Source: CAVDAL01 sp963606965
GTDB lineage: Bacteria > Actinomycetota > Coriobacteriia > Coriobacteriales > QAMH01
DNA length: 44,446 nucleotides
NCBI GenBank assembly: GCA_963606965.1
Contig: CAVDAL010000020.1
Span: forward strand, 1 to 44,446
Reading direction: 5' to 3'
Shown one piece after another: positions 1 through 8,794 of this stretch. Below the pieces are notes generated by a model. That model saw only the letters and a list, made by a program, of their open reading frames with translations. It did not search any database and was not told the DNA's origin. The position numbers and the translations under genes were made by a program. How positions within the stretch are numbered: the first letter of the stretch is position 1; every line of letters starts with the position of its first letter.

Positions 1-207
1 CTCAATTTGCACGGAATACACGACATGGCTCTAAATTTGGGTACATTTTCGCATGAAAAACAACTATTTTGCCCCCAAGTTTTTTACTTTCAATGATTGC
101 GGCATTTGTTACATGAAGATATTTCAACGTCAAATTTTTAATATAAGTTTGTTTTTAGTTCTACCATATAAAAGATTAGTTAAACTCTATTCATGATGCA
201 GAATAGC

Positions 208-237
208 TTGACACAATTTTTTAAGTGAAAATATGGT
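208..237 (+). promoter_or_regulatory. Promoter of the membrane LuxR gene
   Basis: A perfect -35 TTGACA (208-213) is followed after 18 nt by TATGGT (232-237), 57 nt before the ATG at 294. The rest of 1-293 is AT-rich and holds no convincing coding region. No strong Shine-Dalgarno is seen before the ATG. Confidence 0.5.
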
Positions 238-293
238 ATAAATGCTCTTACATTTTTTAACTCAATTAATGTGCATTTTTACTTTTAAAGATT

Positions 294-1781
294 ATGAGCA
301 AAGACTGTTTAAAACAACATAAGCATATGCTAGTCATTGGCTTTACAGCGTTCTTGTTGTGGAGCGACGGCAGCTTGTTGCAGCTTGACAGACCGCAACA
401 TTATGATTTTTCAATACTTGCATGCATGTCTTTTATCATTGCATTTATTGCTGCGGCTTTGATATTACACTTCTGCAAATTCAATGCAAGAGCCAACATT
501 ACTGCTATTTTGTCTTTTTGTGGTTGTGTGCTAAGTTCTTGCTGTATATTCCACTTTAGCGGCATAATTTGTGCAGTAGCTGTTTGCGCCAATCAAGCAT
601 TATGTGCAATTGTTTTGCTATGGTGGGCGCAATGCTTTTTAACAGCACAAACAAAAACTGTTCATGGATTTGTAGTTGTTGCAGGCATTGTTTTTTGTGC
701 AATCCTGCTTTTGGGATTCATAAATAATATAATCATCGACGTGCTGCATGCTATTGCTCCGCTTGTTGCAGGCGTGTGTACTCTGGTATATAGCAAGCAG
801 GAAAAACGCGTTGGCAATTTTGAGTTAAGCACTGACAAGGATACTTCACAAGAATCCAATGGCAATAAATCAAGTGCAAAAACTGAAAAACAATCAAAGC
901 GCATATTTTCATCGCGTTCAAATTCAAAAAATGCAATATGGCTTTTCACAATTCTCATTCAAATTAGCGTTTTAATTTCAAGTATTTTTATAAACATGCT
1001 TTACAACCCATTTGTTATAAATTCTCAGGGCTTTGGCAGCTGGCAAGCACTTTGTGCGCTTGTAGTTTTATGCATTTTGGTTTTTGCACGGAAGCTAAGC
1101 AGCAAAGTCACAATTTCTACTTGTTGCTTTATTGCACTTGTGGCACTTGTTCTCGCACTCTTGCTTTTTATTTCAGGCGCAGTTGGATTCATTGCCGCCC
1201 CTGTCATAATTATTGGCGCGGCAAATATTTTGCTATACATTTTCACTTGGGCATTACTGATGGATTACATGCCACGAGGCGTGCGCGCTGGCAAACTGAT
1301 GACAATTTTTGTTATAAGCATTCTTGCTTCATCTGGAATTCTAGGGCGCTTAATCGGCTTTAGTGCACTGCGAGCTTTTGACCCAAGCTTTGCAATGCTA
1401 AAAACTTTAGCTGAATTTTTAGCTGTTATTTATGCTCTGCTATTCATTGCATATATAGTTATTAATGCATATTTGCAAAGACAAGAAATTGCCAAGGTAA
1501 GTGAAGAAGAAATTGCAGCTGTTAAGCTTGAAAGTGCACATAGCGCCGAGCTTAGCCGTGAAGCTAGAGCACAAAAATGCTGCGAAGATCATGCTTTAAC
1601 AGAACGCGAAACTGAAGCTATTGTTTTACTTGCACAAGGAATGACGCGCAGCATGATTGCAGAAAGCTGGGTCGTCAGTGAAAATACAGTCAAATATCAC
1701 TTGCGTAATGCGTACAAAAAGCTCGATGTTCACAACGCCCGCGAACTCAATTCTTTAATTGATAGTACAAAGCTAAATTAA
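294..1781 (+). CDS. LuxR-family regulator with N-terminal multi-pass membrane domain
   Basis: The 495-residue protein has about 400 N-terminal residues rich in hydrophobic helices (roughly 10-12 predicted membrane segments, interrupted near residues 180-215 by a charged Ser/Lys-rich loop), then a cytoplasmic C-terminal LuxR/GerE helix-turn-helix. The HTH lies at about 430-490 and shows the family pattern LTERE, LAQGMTRSMIA, SENTVKYHLRNAYKKLDV. This fusion of an MFS-like membrane sensor with a LuxR domain is a hallmark of Coriobacteriia, where many paralogues exist; the ligand is generally unknown. It presumably senses a membrane-permeant or extracellular signal and activates transcription. 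The gene is alone, with a TTGACA promoter upstream, and its stop codon overlaps that of the convergent purine nucleoside phosphorylase gene. Target genes cannot be told from the sequence. Confidence 0.85.
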   Translation: MSKDCLKQHKHMLVIGFTAFLLWSDGSLLQLDRPQHYDFSILACMSFIIAFIAAALILHFCKFNARANITAILSFCGCVLSSCCIFHFSGIICAVAVCANQALCAIVLLWWAQCFLTAQTKTVHGFVVVAGIVFCAILLLGFINNIIIDVLHAIAPLVAGVCTLVYSKQEKRVGNFELSTDKDTSQESNGNKSSAKTEKQSKRIFSSRSNSKNAIWLFTILIQISVLISSIFINMLYNPFVINSQGFGSWQALCALVVLCILVFARKLSSKVTISTCCFIALVALVLALLLFISGAVGFIAAPVIIIGAANILLYIFTWALLMDYMPRGVRAGKLMTIFVISILASSGILGRLIGFSALRAFDPSFAMLKTLAEFLAVIYALLFIAYIVINAYLQRQEIAKVSEEEIAAVKLESAHSAELSREARAQKCCEDHALTERETEAIVLLAQGMTRSMIAESWVVSENTVKYHLRNAYKKLDVHNARELNSLIDSTKLN

Positions 1782-2608
1782 TTCAATTTTGAAACAACAG
1801 CGTTAACAAGCGTTTGGATTTTTGTTGCTGCTTTTGCAGCTTCTTCATAAACTTCTGCGCCTGTTAACTTGTGCCCCACTTGCACGCCAGCAGCAGCATT
1901 TGTTTGCAATGAAATTCCAAGAACTTGCATGCCGCAAGCACAAGCTGCATTAACTTCAAGCACAGTTGACATGCCAACAGCATCTGCGCCCAGAATTGCA
2001 AAAGCACGAATTTCTGCCTTAGTTTCAAAACATGGGCCAAGAGTTGCATAATAAACGCCCTGTTGCAAATCAATGCCACATTCTTTGCCACATTCAAGGG
2101 CAAGATCGCGCAAAGCTTGCGTATACGGGTCGCTCATGTCGCAGAAAATCTTAAAGTCTTCATCTGCATGCATTCCAACAGATGGGTTACGACCAAGCAT
2201 GTTGATGTGGTCTGTAATAAGCATGATATCGCCAGTATTAAATGATGGATTAATATAGCCAGCAGCATTTGTTGCAATCAAAGTTTTAATGCCAAGCTTG
2301 CCCAAGACATAAATTGGAAATGCAACTTCTTGCGCAGTAAAACCTTCATAAAGATGCAATCTGCCTTGCAAACAAATCACACTCTTACCTTGAACTTTAC
2401 CAATAATAAAATTGCCCTTGTGTGGAGTTATACGCGGATGATTCATATGAGGAACATCACTATATGGAATAACAATTGCGCCTTCAATAGTTTCGCCAAA
2501 ATTGCCCATTCCAGAACCAAGCACTAAAGCAATTTCAGGATTGCTATGCATTTTCGAACGCAAAAATTGTGCTGCTTCTTCAACTTCTTTAACATCGATT
2601 ACATCCAT
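1778..2608 (-). CDS. punA: Purine nucleoside phosphorylase (trimeric type)
   Basis: It catalyses phosphorolysis of purine nucleosides (inosine, guanosine) to free base and ribose-1-phosphate in purine salvage. Family motifs are plain: LVLGSGMG near the N-terminus (phosphate loop), GRLHLYEG, ATNAAGYIN, GPCFETKAEIRAF, GADAVGMSTVLEV, and the base-contact Asn in SLQTNAAAG. The FET and MST motifs place it in the trimeric PNP/MTAP superfamily. About 276 residues is normal. I prefer the ATG at 2608 over the one at 2623: AAGGA sits 7 nt before it, whereas the upstream ATG directly follows the U-tract of the preceding terminator. The gene converges on the LuxR gene with a 4-nt overlap. The symbol punA/deoD varies between annotators. 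Confidence 0.92.
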   Translation of the reverse strand: MDVIDVKEVEEAAQFLRSKMHSNPEIALVLGSGMGNFGETIEGAIVIPYSDVPHMNHPRITPHKGNFIIGKVQGKSVICLQGRLHLYEGFTAQEVAFPIYVLGKLGIKTLIATNAAGYINPSFNTGDIMLITDHINMLGRNPSVGMHADEDFKIFCDMSDPYTQALRDLALECGKECGIDLQQGVYYATLGPCFETKAEIRAFAILGADAVGMSTVLEVNAACACGMQVLGISLQTNAAAGVQVGHKLTGAEVYEEAAKAATKIQTLVNAVVSKLN

Positions 2609-2634
2609 TGCACATTCCTTCATAAAAATAAAAA

Positions 2635-2686
2635 GCTGGACTTTAAAGCTTAAGGCTTAAGTTCAAACCTGCAGCAAAAGTCCAGC
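2635..2686 (-). terminator. Rho-independent terminator after the DUF47 gene
   Basis: On the minus strand a perfect 10-bp stem GCTGGACTTT/AAAGTCCAGC (plus 2635-2644 and 2677-2686) encloses a 32-nt loop and is followed by TTTTTATTTTT. It lies 25 nt after the DUF47 stop and directly before the purine nucleoside phosphorylase gene, so the two genes are probably separate transcription units or coupled by read-through. Confidence 0.8.
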
Positions 2687-2710
2687 GTCAACACAATTCA
2701 AAACAACAAA

Positions 2711-3382
2711 TTAGCTGTTCTTCATAATAACAGTAGTCATAGCGCCGCCAGCAGATTCGCAAGCATCGCAGCACTTTTCCAAAGCAGAAAGCAAACCGCC
2801 AATGCCATAAGCATCAATCATGGAGCCGCCATTTTTTGCTGCTGCATAAACCTTATGCATTGCTTTGATATAAATTTGGTCGCCCTCTTCTTCACATGTA
2901 TCAATCTTTACAAGATTCATATACAAGTCTTTAGGGTGCTTTTTGAAGTTTGAAAGAAGCTTTGTTGCGTCCCTTACAGCATAAACTGAACGAGTGACAA
3001 CATGAGCCATTTCAACGCAATCATCTGTGACGCAATGAACGTCATACATATACATGCGCTGGAGCACGTCATCTAAGTCATCAACGATTGTATCTAAAGC
3101 TTCAGTCAATTCAAGAATGTCTTCACGTTCAATTGGAGTAATAAATTCAACCGCCAAGGCTGTGAGCAAGTTATGCTTGATTTCATCTGCTTTATGTTCG
3201 AGTTCATGTAGCTCTTCAAATTTTTCAATTGCATGATCAATCAAAGGCTCACGGCCTTCTTTTTGAAGATCAATATTTTTCTCTAAATAAGCTTGCAAGC
3301 CTTCTGCATATTCAACAGCATATTCTGCAGAATCAGCAAATGCCTGAAAGTAATCGAACTTTTTCTTCGCCATTTTATTCAT
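2711..3382 (-). CDS. DUF47 (PhoU-like) phosphate transport accessory protein
   Basis: The 223-residue, all-helical, acidic protein matches the DUF47/TIGR00153 family, relatives of PhoU that are usually encoded next to a Pit-type phosphate transporter and are thought to regulate it. Characteristic stretches are FADSAEYAVEYAEGLQAYL, the middle acidic helix EREDILELTEALDTIVDDLDD (metal-binding E/D-rich, as in PhoU) and the C-terminal helix with GLLSALEKCCDACESAG. No pit gene is adjacent here. Two starts are possible, ATG 3382 (AAAGG 3 nt upstream) and ATG 3373; spacing is not ideal for either. A terminator follows the gene. The 3383-3603 interval between it and the divergent neighbour must hold both promoters, but I see no clear consensus there. 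Confidence 0.8.
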   Translation of the reverse strand: MNKMAKKKFDYFQAFADSAEYAVEYAEGLQAYLEKNIDLQKEGREPLIDHAIEKFEELHELEHKADEIKHNLLTALAVEFITPIEREDILELTEALDTIVDDLDDVLQRMYMYDVHCVTDDCVEMAHVVTRSVYAVRDATKLLSNFKKHPKDLYMNLVKIDTCEEEGDQIYIKAMHKVYAAAKNGGSMIDAYGIGGLLSALEKCCDACESAGGAMTTVIMKNS

Positions 3383-3603
3383 GTACCTTTCTGTTAGTGC
3401 CTATGCTCCTGCGGATTTTCATACACCAGCAGATGCTCACACGGTTGTATATTGTAGCTGCAAAACTTTGCATTTTGACGGGATAATGGACATTCGGGCT
3501 GCGCACGGCGCTGCATGTACATAACAAGCTACTAAAAAAACGCTGTCGCAATGCAGTGCTAAAATAATGCATATCAGTTTCAAGATAAAAGGAGCAAATA
3601 AAA

Positions 3604-4524
3604 GTGACTTGGAGCATTTATGATGGCACACCAAAAGATTCTCATCAGGATCTTTTTAAATATGCGCGCCTGAAAACTCCAAATGCAAAAGCTCTTTTTG
3701 CTGGCTTGGAATGGGCAAATGATAGCGACTGGTATATTCAGCATGCTTTTGAAAATGGTCTAGATGGTTTGACGCCAGCAGAAATTATTCAATTGAATGA
3801 TTGGTATTCTGGAGACTTTGATGACCTGCTTGCAAAATGTAAAACATTTCCAAATTACAAAGAGATAATGGAATTCCTTGAATATAGTTCATATGATTCA
3901 CAAATTCTTATCAATCTAATAAAATCAAGTATTTATTCAGGGCAAAAATTCACTGATGAACAGATGTTTGAAATATGTAATGATATCGATGATGATTCTT
4001 CTATCCAAGATGCATATATCATGACAGAAATTGCGCATGGAAGAATTTTTAAAGTTGAAGAAATTCTTACGGATACAAAAATTTCTAAAATCATAAGTAA
4101 TTGCACTCCAAAAGTTTGCGAAGAAGTGATTCGCCACCTTAACAGACACTTGAATTATGATGAAGCAACAGAACTTACATATAGGATTCGTGAAGATTAT
4201 ACAGATGAAACAGTAGAACAAATAGTTTCAGTCACAGATTGCAGCAAGCGCGAAAAAGATTATTTCCGCTATGAACGTGGTTATAATCTTATTGACAAAG
4301 ATCCATTCATCGCAGAGCTTGAAGAGCAACAAAAATTGGAAGCTAAAGAACGAAAGCGCATAGAAAAAGAAGAGAGATTGCGCGCTGAAGCAGAAAAAGA
4401 TTTAGAGTGGTACAGAAATTATTCAACAATAATGCAAATGTTAGCAGAAGATGGCGCCCTTGAAGGCAAACCTGGTTGGACTAATAAATGGTACAACGAA
4501 CATTTTAATCATAATAAGGATTAA
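3604..4524 (+). CDS. Hypothetical protein, unrecognised, with charged C-terminal coiled coil
   Basis: I do not recognise a family. The start is GTG at 3604, preceded by AAGGAG (3589-3594) with 9 nt spacing, so translation is well supported. The 306-residue product is soluble and acidic: residues 1-80 contain several Trp/Tyr/Asp-rich segments (ADGLTPAEIIQLNDWYSGDFDD type), 100-215 look like helical repeats, and about 245-275 form a highly charged Glu/Lys/Arg coiled coil. There are no signal peptide, membrane segments or Cys clusters. It stands alone between divergent DUF47 and convergent ubiE, overlapping the ubiE stop by 4 nt. A role in protein-protein interaction is only a guess. Confidence 0.75.
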   Translation: MTWSIYDGTPKDSHQDLFKYARLKTPNAKALFAGLEWANDSDWYIQHAFENGLDGLTPAEIIQLNDWYSGDFDDLLAKCKTFPNYKEIMEFLEYSSYDSQILINLIKSSIYSGQKFTDEQMFEICNDIDDDSSIQDAYIMTEIAHGRIFKVEEILTDTKISKIISNCTPKVCEEVIRHLNRHLNYDEATELTYRIREDYTDETVEQIVSVTDCSKREKDYFRYERGYNLIDKDPFIAELEEQQKLEAKERKRIEKEERLRAEAEKDLEWYRNYSTIMQMLAEDGALEGKPGWTNKWYNEHFNHNKD

Positions 4525-5213
4525 GCGACGTTACCGACGTGCAAGGCTGCTGCACCACACATGAATGAACGCACGCTAACGTCCTTGAGCCCAGCTTCTT
4601 CAAACAACTCTTTAAGCTGCTGCTTTGTCAAAAAATCTTGCGTGCTTTGATAAAGCCATTTATATTCGCTGCGCTTTGAAAATCCGCCGCCCAAAGTTGG
4701 CATGATAATTTTGTAATAGAATGTATAAAAAGGCTTCACAAATGCATTCGATGGAACAGATGCATCCAAGCAAGCAACAATACCGCCACTTTTCACAACG
4801 CGAGTCATCTCTTGTACAACTTGCAAATAATCTGGAGTATTGCGAAGGCCAAAGCTCACAACAGCAGCATTAAAAGAATTATCTTCAAAAGGAAGCTCCA
4901 TTGCATTGCCTTCAATAAGCTCTACATTTTCAAGATTGTCTGTTCTTGCATGAGCAACTTTTAACATTTCACTTGAAAAATCCAAGCCTGTCACTTGCAC
5001 ATGTGAATGCTCACCTGCAATGCGTGCTGTAATATCACCTGTGCCACAACATACATCTAAAACTTTGCCGCCTTCTTCCGGCACAACTTTAATAGCAGCT
5101 TGCACAAGCGCGCGCTTCCATGCGTGGTGCATCCCTAAGCTTATGCGATTATTTGCTGCATCATATTGCTTCGCTACAGATTGAAAAACGCCATGTACAT
5201 GTTCTTTTGCCAT
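4521..5213 (-). CDS. menG: Demethylmenaquinone methyltransferase (UbiE/MenG family)
   Basis: SAM-dependent C-methylation of demethylmenaquinone, the last step of menaquinone synthesis. Visible motifs: N-terminal VFQSVAKQYDAANNRISLGMHHAWKR region typical of UbiE, SAM loop VLDVCCGTGD (about 50-59), acidic LDFSSEML, GNAMELPFEDNSFN, and FGLRNTPDYLQVVQEM. Length 230 is normal for the family. It starts at ATG 5213 with AGGTG 5 nt upstream and lies 2 nt downstream of menA on the same strand, so the pair is a clear menA-menG operon. In an organism lacking ubiquinone the substrate is demethylmenaquinone, hence menG rather than ubiE. Confidence 0.92.
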   Translation of the reverse strand: MAKEHVHGVFQSVAKQYDAANNRISLGMHHAWKRALVQAAIKVVPEEGGKVLDVCCGTGDITARIAGEHSHVQVTGLDFSSEMLKVAHARTDNLENVELIEGNAMELPFEDNSFNAAVVSFGLRNTPDYLQVVQEMTRVVKSGGIVACLDASVPSNAFVKPFYTFYYKIIMPTLGGGFSKRSEYKWLYQSTQDFLTKQQLKELFEEAGLKDVSVRSFMCGAAALHVGNVA

Positions 5214-5215
5214 AT

Positions 5216-6199
5216 TTACACCTGAATTAATAAATAGATAAGCGCCAAAATATATGCGCCATTAATGAACAAATTTGCTTTGACAATTGCACCCATTCCT
5301 GCGCCGCGAACATCTGGAGTCAAAGGAAGTGTTAGCAATTTACAAATGCTTGGAAGACCAAACAAAATGCAAATAACCGCAACCCAAAGTCCTGTTACTC
5401 CTGCTAAATTGAATGAAAAGTGCAAGGATGTTGCAATCCAAAACACGATGAAAATTCTATAAACAATGCGCGACTTGTTGCGACCAAGCAAGACTGGCAA
5501 AGTTTTGCGGCCAGCTTCTTTGTCGCGTTCTATGTCGCAATTATTTTGCGTTGCATTTGTAAGGCCAATCCCTAAAACAAAAGGAGCTGTGCACAAAATT
5601 GCAAACAGCCATTCCCAAATATCCCAAGCTCCAAACAAGCCAAATGCTCCAGCTTCCAAGCTGTGACTTGCAAAAATAACAATAACAGCCAAAGGAATAA
5701 AGCAGCCCATGATGACGCCGCTTACAACTTCCCCCAAAGGCAAATATGAAATTGGAAGCTTGCCTGATGAATAACAAACAATAGCCAGCGCCCCGATGAT
5801 GCCAATCAAGATTGGAATGACAGAGCCCGACCACCATGTTGCAGCAAGGCCGCAAATAGCACAAAGTACCATAAATGATATGCCAAGAGCAAGCACGCTT
5901 TTCGGGTTTGGATTGTCATAAACCAAAACAGCATCTGTTGGGTCGTCCGAATTTTCCACCGTATCTGTGCCTTTGCGATAATCTGACCAGTCATTCAATG
6001 TATTCACAGCAGACTGAGCCAAAACAGAACATGCCAACAACAATGTGAAAATTGGCAGTGAAAATTCATATTCATTCATCATCGAAAAAATAGCAGCAAA
6101 TATTGGCGGCAACACAGAAGCGCCAGGCCAAGTGTGCGGTGCCGCTAAATGCACCATCATAAGCGGAGTCAAACGGCTATATTGATTATTTTCTTTCAT
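5216..6199 (-). CDS. menA: 1,4-dihydroxy-2-naphthoate polyprenyltransferase (UbiA family)
   Basis: Membrane prenyltransferase that attaches the polyprenyl tail to DHNA in menaquinone synthesis. The 327-residue protein has about 8-9 hydrophobic segments and the two Asp-rich motifs of UbiA enzymes: NTLNDWSDYRKGTD (about 66-79) for prenyl-diphosphate/Mg binding and NATQNNCDIERDKEAGRKTLPVLLG (about 215-240) as the second one. MenG follows after 2 nt. The start ATG 6199 has AAAGG 4 nt upstream. It is head-to-head with hypF with only a few dozen nt between start codons, so promoters of at least one gene must lie inside the other. No other men genes are in the window. Confidence 0.88.
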   Translation of the reverse strand: MKENNQYSRLTPLMMVHLAAPHTWPGASVLPPIFAAIFSMMNEYEFSLPIFTLLLACSVLAQSAVNTLNDWSDYRKGTDTVENSDDPTDAVLVYDNPNPKSVLALGISFMVLCAICGLAATWWSGSVIPILIGIIGALAIVCYSSGKLPISYLPLGEVVSGVIMGCFIPLAVIVIFASHSLEAGAFGLFGAWDIWEWLFAILCTAPFVLGIGLTNATQNNCDIERDKEAGRKTLPVLLGRNKSRIVYRIFIVFWIATSLHFSFNLAGVTGLWVAVICILFGLPSICKLLTLPLTPDVRGAGMGAIVKANLFINGAYILALIYLLIQV

Positions 6200-6244
6200 A
6201 AAACCTTTAGAATGATTTCGTAATTTATGTTTGGACAGTTTGAA

Positions 6245-8524
6245 ATGGTATCACAGAGCATACATATCAATGGCATCGTTCAAGGCGTAGGGTTTCGGCC
6301 TTTCGTTGCACGGCTTGCGCGCAAAATTGGCGTGTGCGGCTGGGTAAGAAATGACGTTGATGGCGTGCATATTTTGGCTCAAGGCAGCACCGAACAAAAT
6401 GCTGAATTTTATAAACGCTTGCAAAGCGATGCACCTGCTCCAGCACGCATAATTTCAATTGAAATTTGCGATGCAGAATTTGACTCTAATTTTGCAGACA
6501 GCTTCGAAATTGTGCGCTCAAAAGATGATGGATCACGCGATACTCTTATTTGCCCAGACATTGCAACATGTCCAGATTGCACGCGCGAACTTTTTGATAA
6601 AAACGACAGAAGATATCACTACCCTTTCATCAATTGCACAAATTGCGGCCCGCGCTTCACAATTATTGAAGATTTGCCATATGACCGCGCGGCAACTTCT
6701 ATGAATGAATTTGAAATGTGTAATGAATGTTCACATGAATATAAAGATGAAGAAGACAGACGATATCACGCACAGCCTGATGCTTGCTTTGAATGTGGCC
6801 CGCATTTGTGGTGGTTTGAAGATGGAAAAATGCAGGTTGCTAATAATCAGAAAGATTCTGATGAACTTATAAAACGCGCATCGATTGCCTTGCGCGAAGG
6901 CAAAGTCTTAGCGATCAAAGGTCTTGGCGGTTGGCATTTGTCTTGCGATGCAACAAATTTTGAAGCTGTACAAAAATTGCGCGACCGCAAACACCGCCCA
7001 GCAAAACCTCTGGCTATCATGGTCAAAAATATTGAAGCCGCAAAGCAGATTTGCGATATTACGCAAGGCGAAGAAGACTTACTTTGCGGCAGCGTGCGCC
7101 CAATAGTTTTATGTCTGCGTAAAGATATTGAAGAGATTGATAAAAATTGCGAAGGCGCTACTGCACAAGTTGCAGAAAATATCGCTGGCAGCCTGCCAGA
7201 GCTTGGGCTCATGCTTCCAAGCACTCCTGTACAACACCTGCTTTTTGAACTTGTTGACTTCCCTCTTGTTATGACAAGCGGCAATCGCAGTGGCGAGCCA
7301 ATTGTTGCAAAGGATGAAGATGCGCTCGAATTTCTGGCACATATTGCAGATGCCTTCCTTGGGAACAACCGCGCAATAATATCGCGATATGATGATTCAG
7401 TTGTGCGAGTGCGACACGCTGACAAAAAGCAACAAACTGTTCGTCGAGCTCGCGGGCTTGCTCCAGCGCCGCTAATTCACAAGAGCGCTGCAAAAGCGCC
7501 AACAATCTTTGCGGCCGGTCCTGAACAAAAAAGCACTTTCTGTTTCTGGCGAGGCAACCGCGCATATATTTCACAACACCTTGGAGACCTTGAAACTTTG
7601 GGCGCGTGGAATGCTTGGCAAGAAGCTTTCATGCATTATTCAAAGCTTTTTGATTTGCATGCTGAATATATAGTTTGCGACAAGCACCCTGAATATATAA
7701 GCAGTAAGTGGGCTCGCGAATATGCTGCCGAAAACGATTTACCGCTTTTAGAAGTTCAGCACCATCATGCTCATATTGCATCTGTCATGGGTGAAAATGG
7801 CCTGCATAATCCAGTTATTGGCATTGCACTTGATGGCACAGGTTATGGCGATGATGGCACAATTTGGGGTGGAGAAATCTTACTCACAACGCGTTCAAGC
7901 TTTACGCGCTTGTGGCACTTGCCGCAAATCCCCCTTCTTGGAGGAGCAGCCGCAATAAAAGACCCACGCAGAATTGCATATTCAATTTTGCGCACTCACG
8001 GTCAGCTCGAAAATCCTGAATTTAGCGACTTTCTCTCACAGCTTGAACAGCGCGAACTTCTTGGCCAAATGTATGACAAGAAATTGAACTCTCCGCTTTG
8101 CTCTTCTGCTGGCAGGCTCTTTGATGGAATGGCTGCGCTCCTTGGGCTTTGCGGCAAAGTTTCTTATGATGGTGAAGCAGCATGCTTGCTTGAAGCGCAA
8201 GCACAAAAAGAGCTTCGCGCTGCTGAAGCATCAATCGCCAACACCCCGCAAGAAAACGACCAAGAAATCACAGCGCTTGCCTTCCATAAAAAAATTGTAA
8301 AAGCGATTGTGCAAGAGTGTGAAGAAATTCGCGATAAATATCAAGTTAATGATGTCGCGCTCGGCGGCGGCTGCATGGTTAATCGTCTGCTGTTTGACTC
8401 ATTGCAAGCTGAATTATCCAAACTTGGATTTAATATATATACAAATATTGAATTACCACCAAACGACGGCTGCATATCTTACGGACAAGCAGTTGTTGCA
8501 CGAGCAAAAATCTTGGGAGAATAA
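6245..8524 (+). CDS. hypF: Carbamoyltransferase HypF (hydrogenase maturation)
   Basis: HypF uses carbamoyl phosphate and ATP to make the carbamoyl group that HypE converts to the CN ligands of the [NiFe]-hydrogenase active site. All four parts are visible: acylphosphatase domain with IVQGVGFRPF (about 10-20), two zinc-finger-like repeats with CPDC..CTNCGPR and CNEC..CFECGP (about 105-185), YrdC/Sua5-like domain (about 200-385; KGLGGWHLSCDA, KHRPAKPLA, VMTSGNRSGEPI), and the Kae1-like carbamoyltransferase part with HHHAH and DGTGYGDDGTIWGGE, ending in GGGCMVNR. About 759 residues is typical. I prefer ATG 6245 (GGA 9 nt upstream, right N-terminal length for the family); ATG 6227 is in frame upstream without a Shine-Dalgarno. 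hypC starts 1 nt after the stop. Confidence 0.95.
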   Translation: MVSQSIHINGIVQGVGFRPFVARLARKIGVCGWVRNDVDGVHILAQGSTEQNAEFYKRLQSDAPAPARIISIEICDAEFDSNFADSFEIVRSKDDGSRDTLICPDIATCPDCTRELFDKNDRRYHYPFINCTNCGPRFTIIEDLPYDRAATSMNEFEMCNECSHEYKDEEDRRYHAQPDACFECGPHLWWFEDGKMQVANNQKDSDELIKRASIALREGKVLAIKGLGGWHLSCDATNFEAVQKLRDRKHRPAKPLAIMVKNIEAAKQICDITQGEEDLLCGSVRPIVLCLRKDIEEIDKNCEGATAQVAENIAGSLPELGLMLPSTPVQHLLFELVDFPLVMTSGNRSGEPIVAKDEDALEFLAHIADAFLGNNRAIISRYDDSVVRVRHADKKQQTVRRARGLAPAPLIHKSAAKAPTIFAAGPEQKSTFCFWRGNRAYISQHLGDLETLGAWNAWQEAFMHYSKLFDLHAEYIVCDKHPEYISSKWAREYAAENDLPLLEVQHHHAHIASVMGENGLHNPVIGIALDGTGYGDDGTIWGGEILLTTRSSFTRLWHLPQIPLLGGAAAIKDPRRIAYSILRTHGQLENPEFSDFLSQLEQRELLGQMYDKKLNSPLCSSAGRLFDGMAALLGLCGKVSYDGEAACLLEAQAQKELRAAEASIANTPQENDQEITALAFHKKIVKAIVQECEEIRDKYQVNDVALGGGCMVNRLLFDSLQAELSKLGFNIYTNIELPPNDGCISYGQAVVARAKILGE

Positions 8525-8525
8525 C

Positions 8526-8780
8526 ATGTGTCTTGCAATTCCTGCAAAGGTTAAATCTATTGATGAAAAGAATATGATGGGTGAAGTTGACATTCTTGGT
8601 GTCACACGCAATGTCGCACTTGATCTTGTGCCAAAAGTGCAGATTGATGACTACGTTTTGGTTCATGCTGGCTATGGCATTGAAATTGTAGATGAACAAT
8701 TCGCACAAGAAACTTTGGATTTGATTAAGCAATTCCCAGACTTAATTGCCGAAGATAATCCTGGTATGGGCAAAGCTTAA
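8526..8780 (+). CDS. hypC: Hydrogenase maturation chaperone HypC
   Basis: Small chaperone that with HypD carries the Fe(CN)2CO precursor to the hydrogenase large subunit. The 84-residue product starts with the invariant MCLAIPAKV, whose Cys2 is the functional thiol after Met removal, and contains the family segment YVLVHAGYGIEIVDEQFAQETLDL. GGGAG lies 6 nt before the ATG, and the start is 1 nt past the hypF stop, so the genes are translationally linked. A longer in-frame reading exists upstream inside hypF but would bury the essential N-terminal MC motif, so it is rejected. Confidence 0.95.
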   Translation: MCLAIPAKVKSIDEKNMMGEVDILGVTRNVALDLVPKVQIDDYVLVHAGYGIEIVDEQFAQETLDLIKQFPDLIAEDNPGMGKA

Positions 8781-8794
8781 AGGGTGGTGCAAAG

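Noticed and set aside
2609..2623. Upstream ATG for the purine nucleoside phosphorylase gene
   Set aside because: It lies directly after the terminator U-tract; the ATG at 2608 has a well-placed AAGGA.
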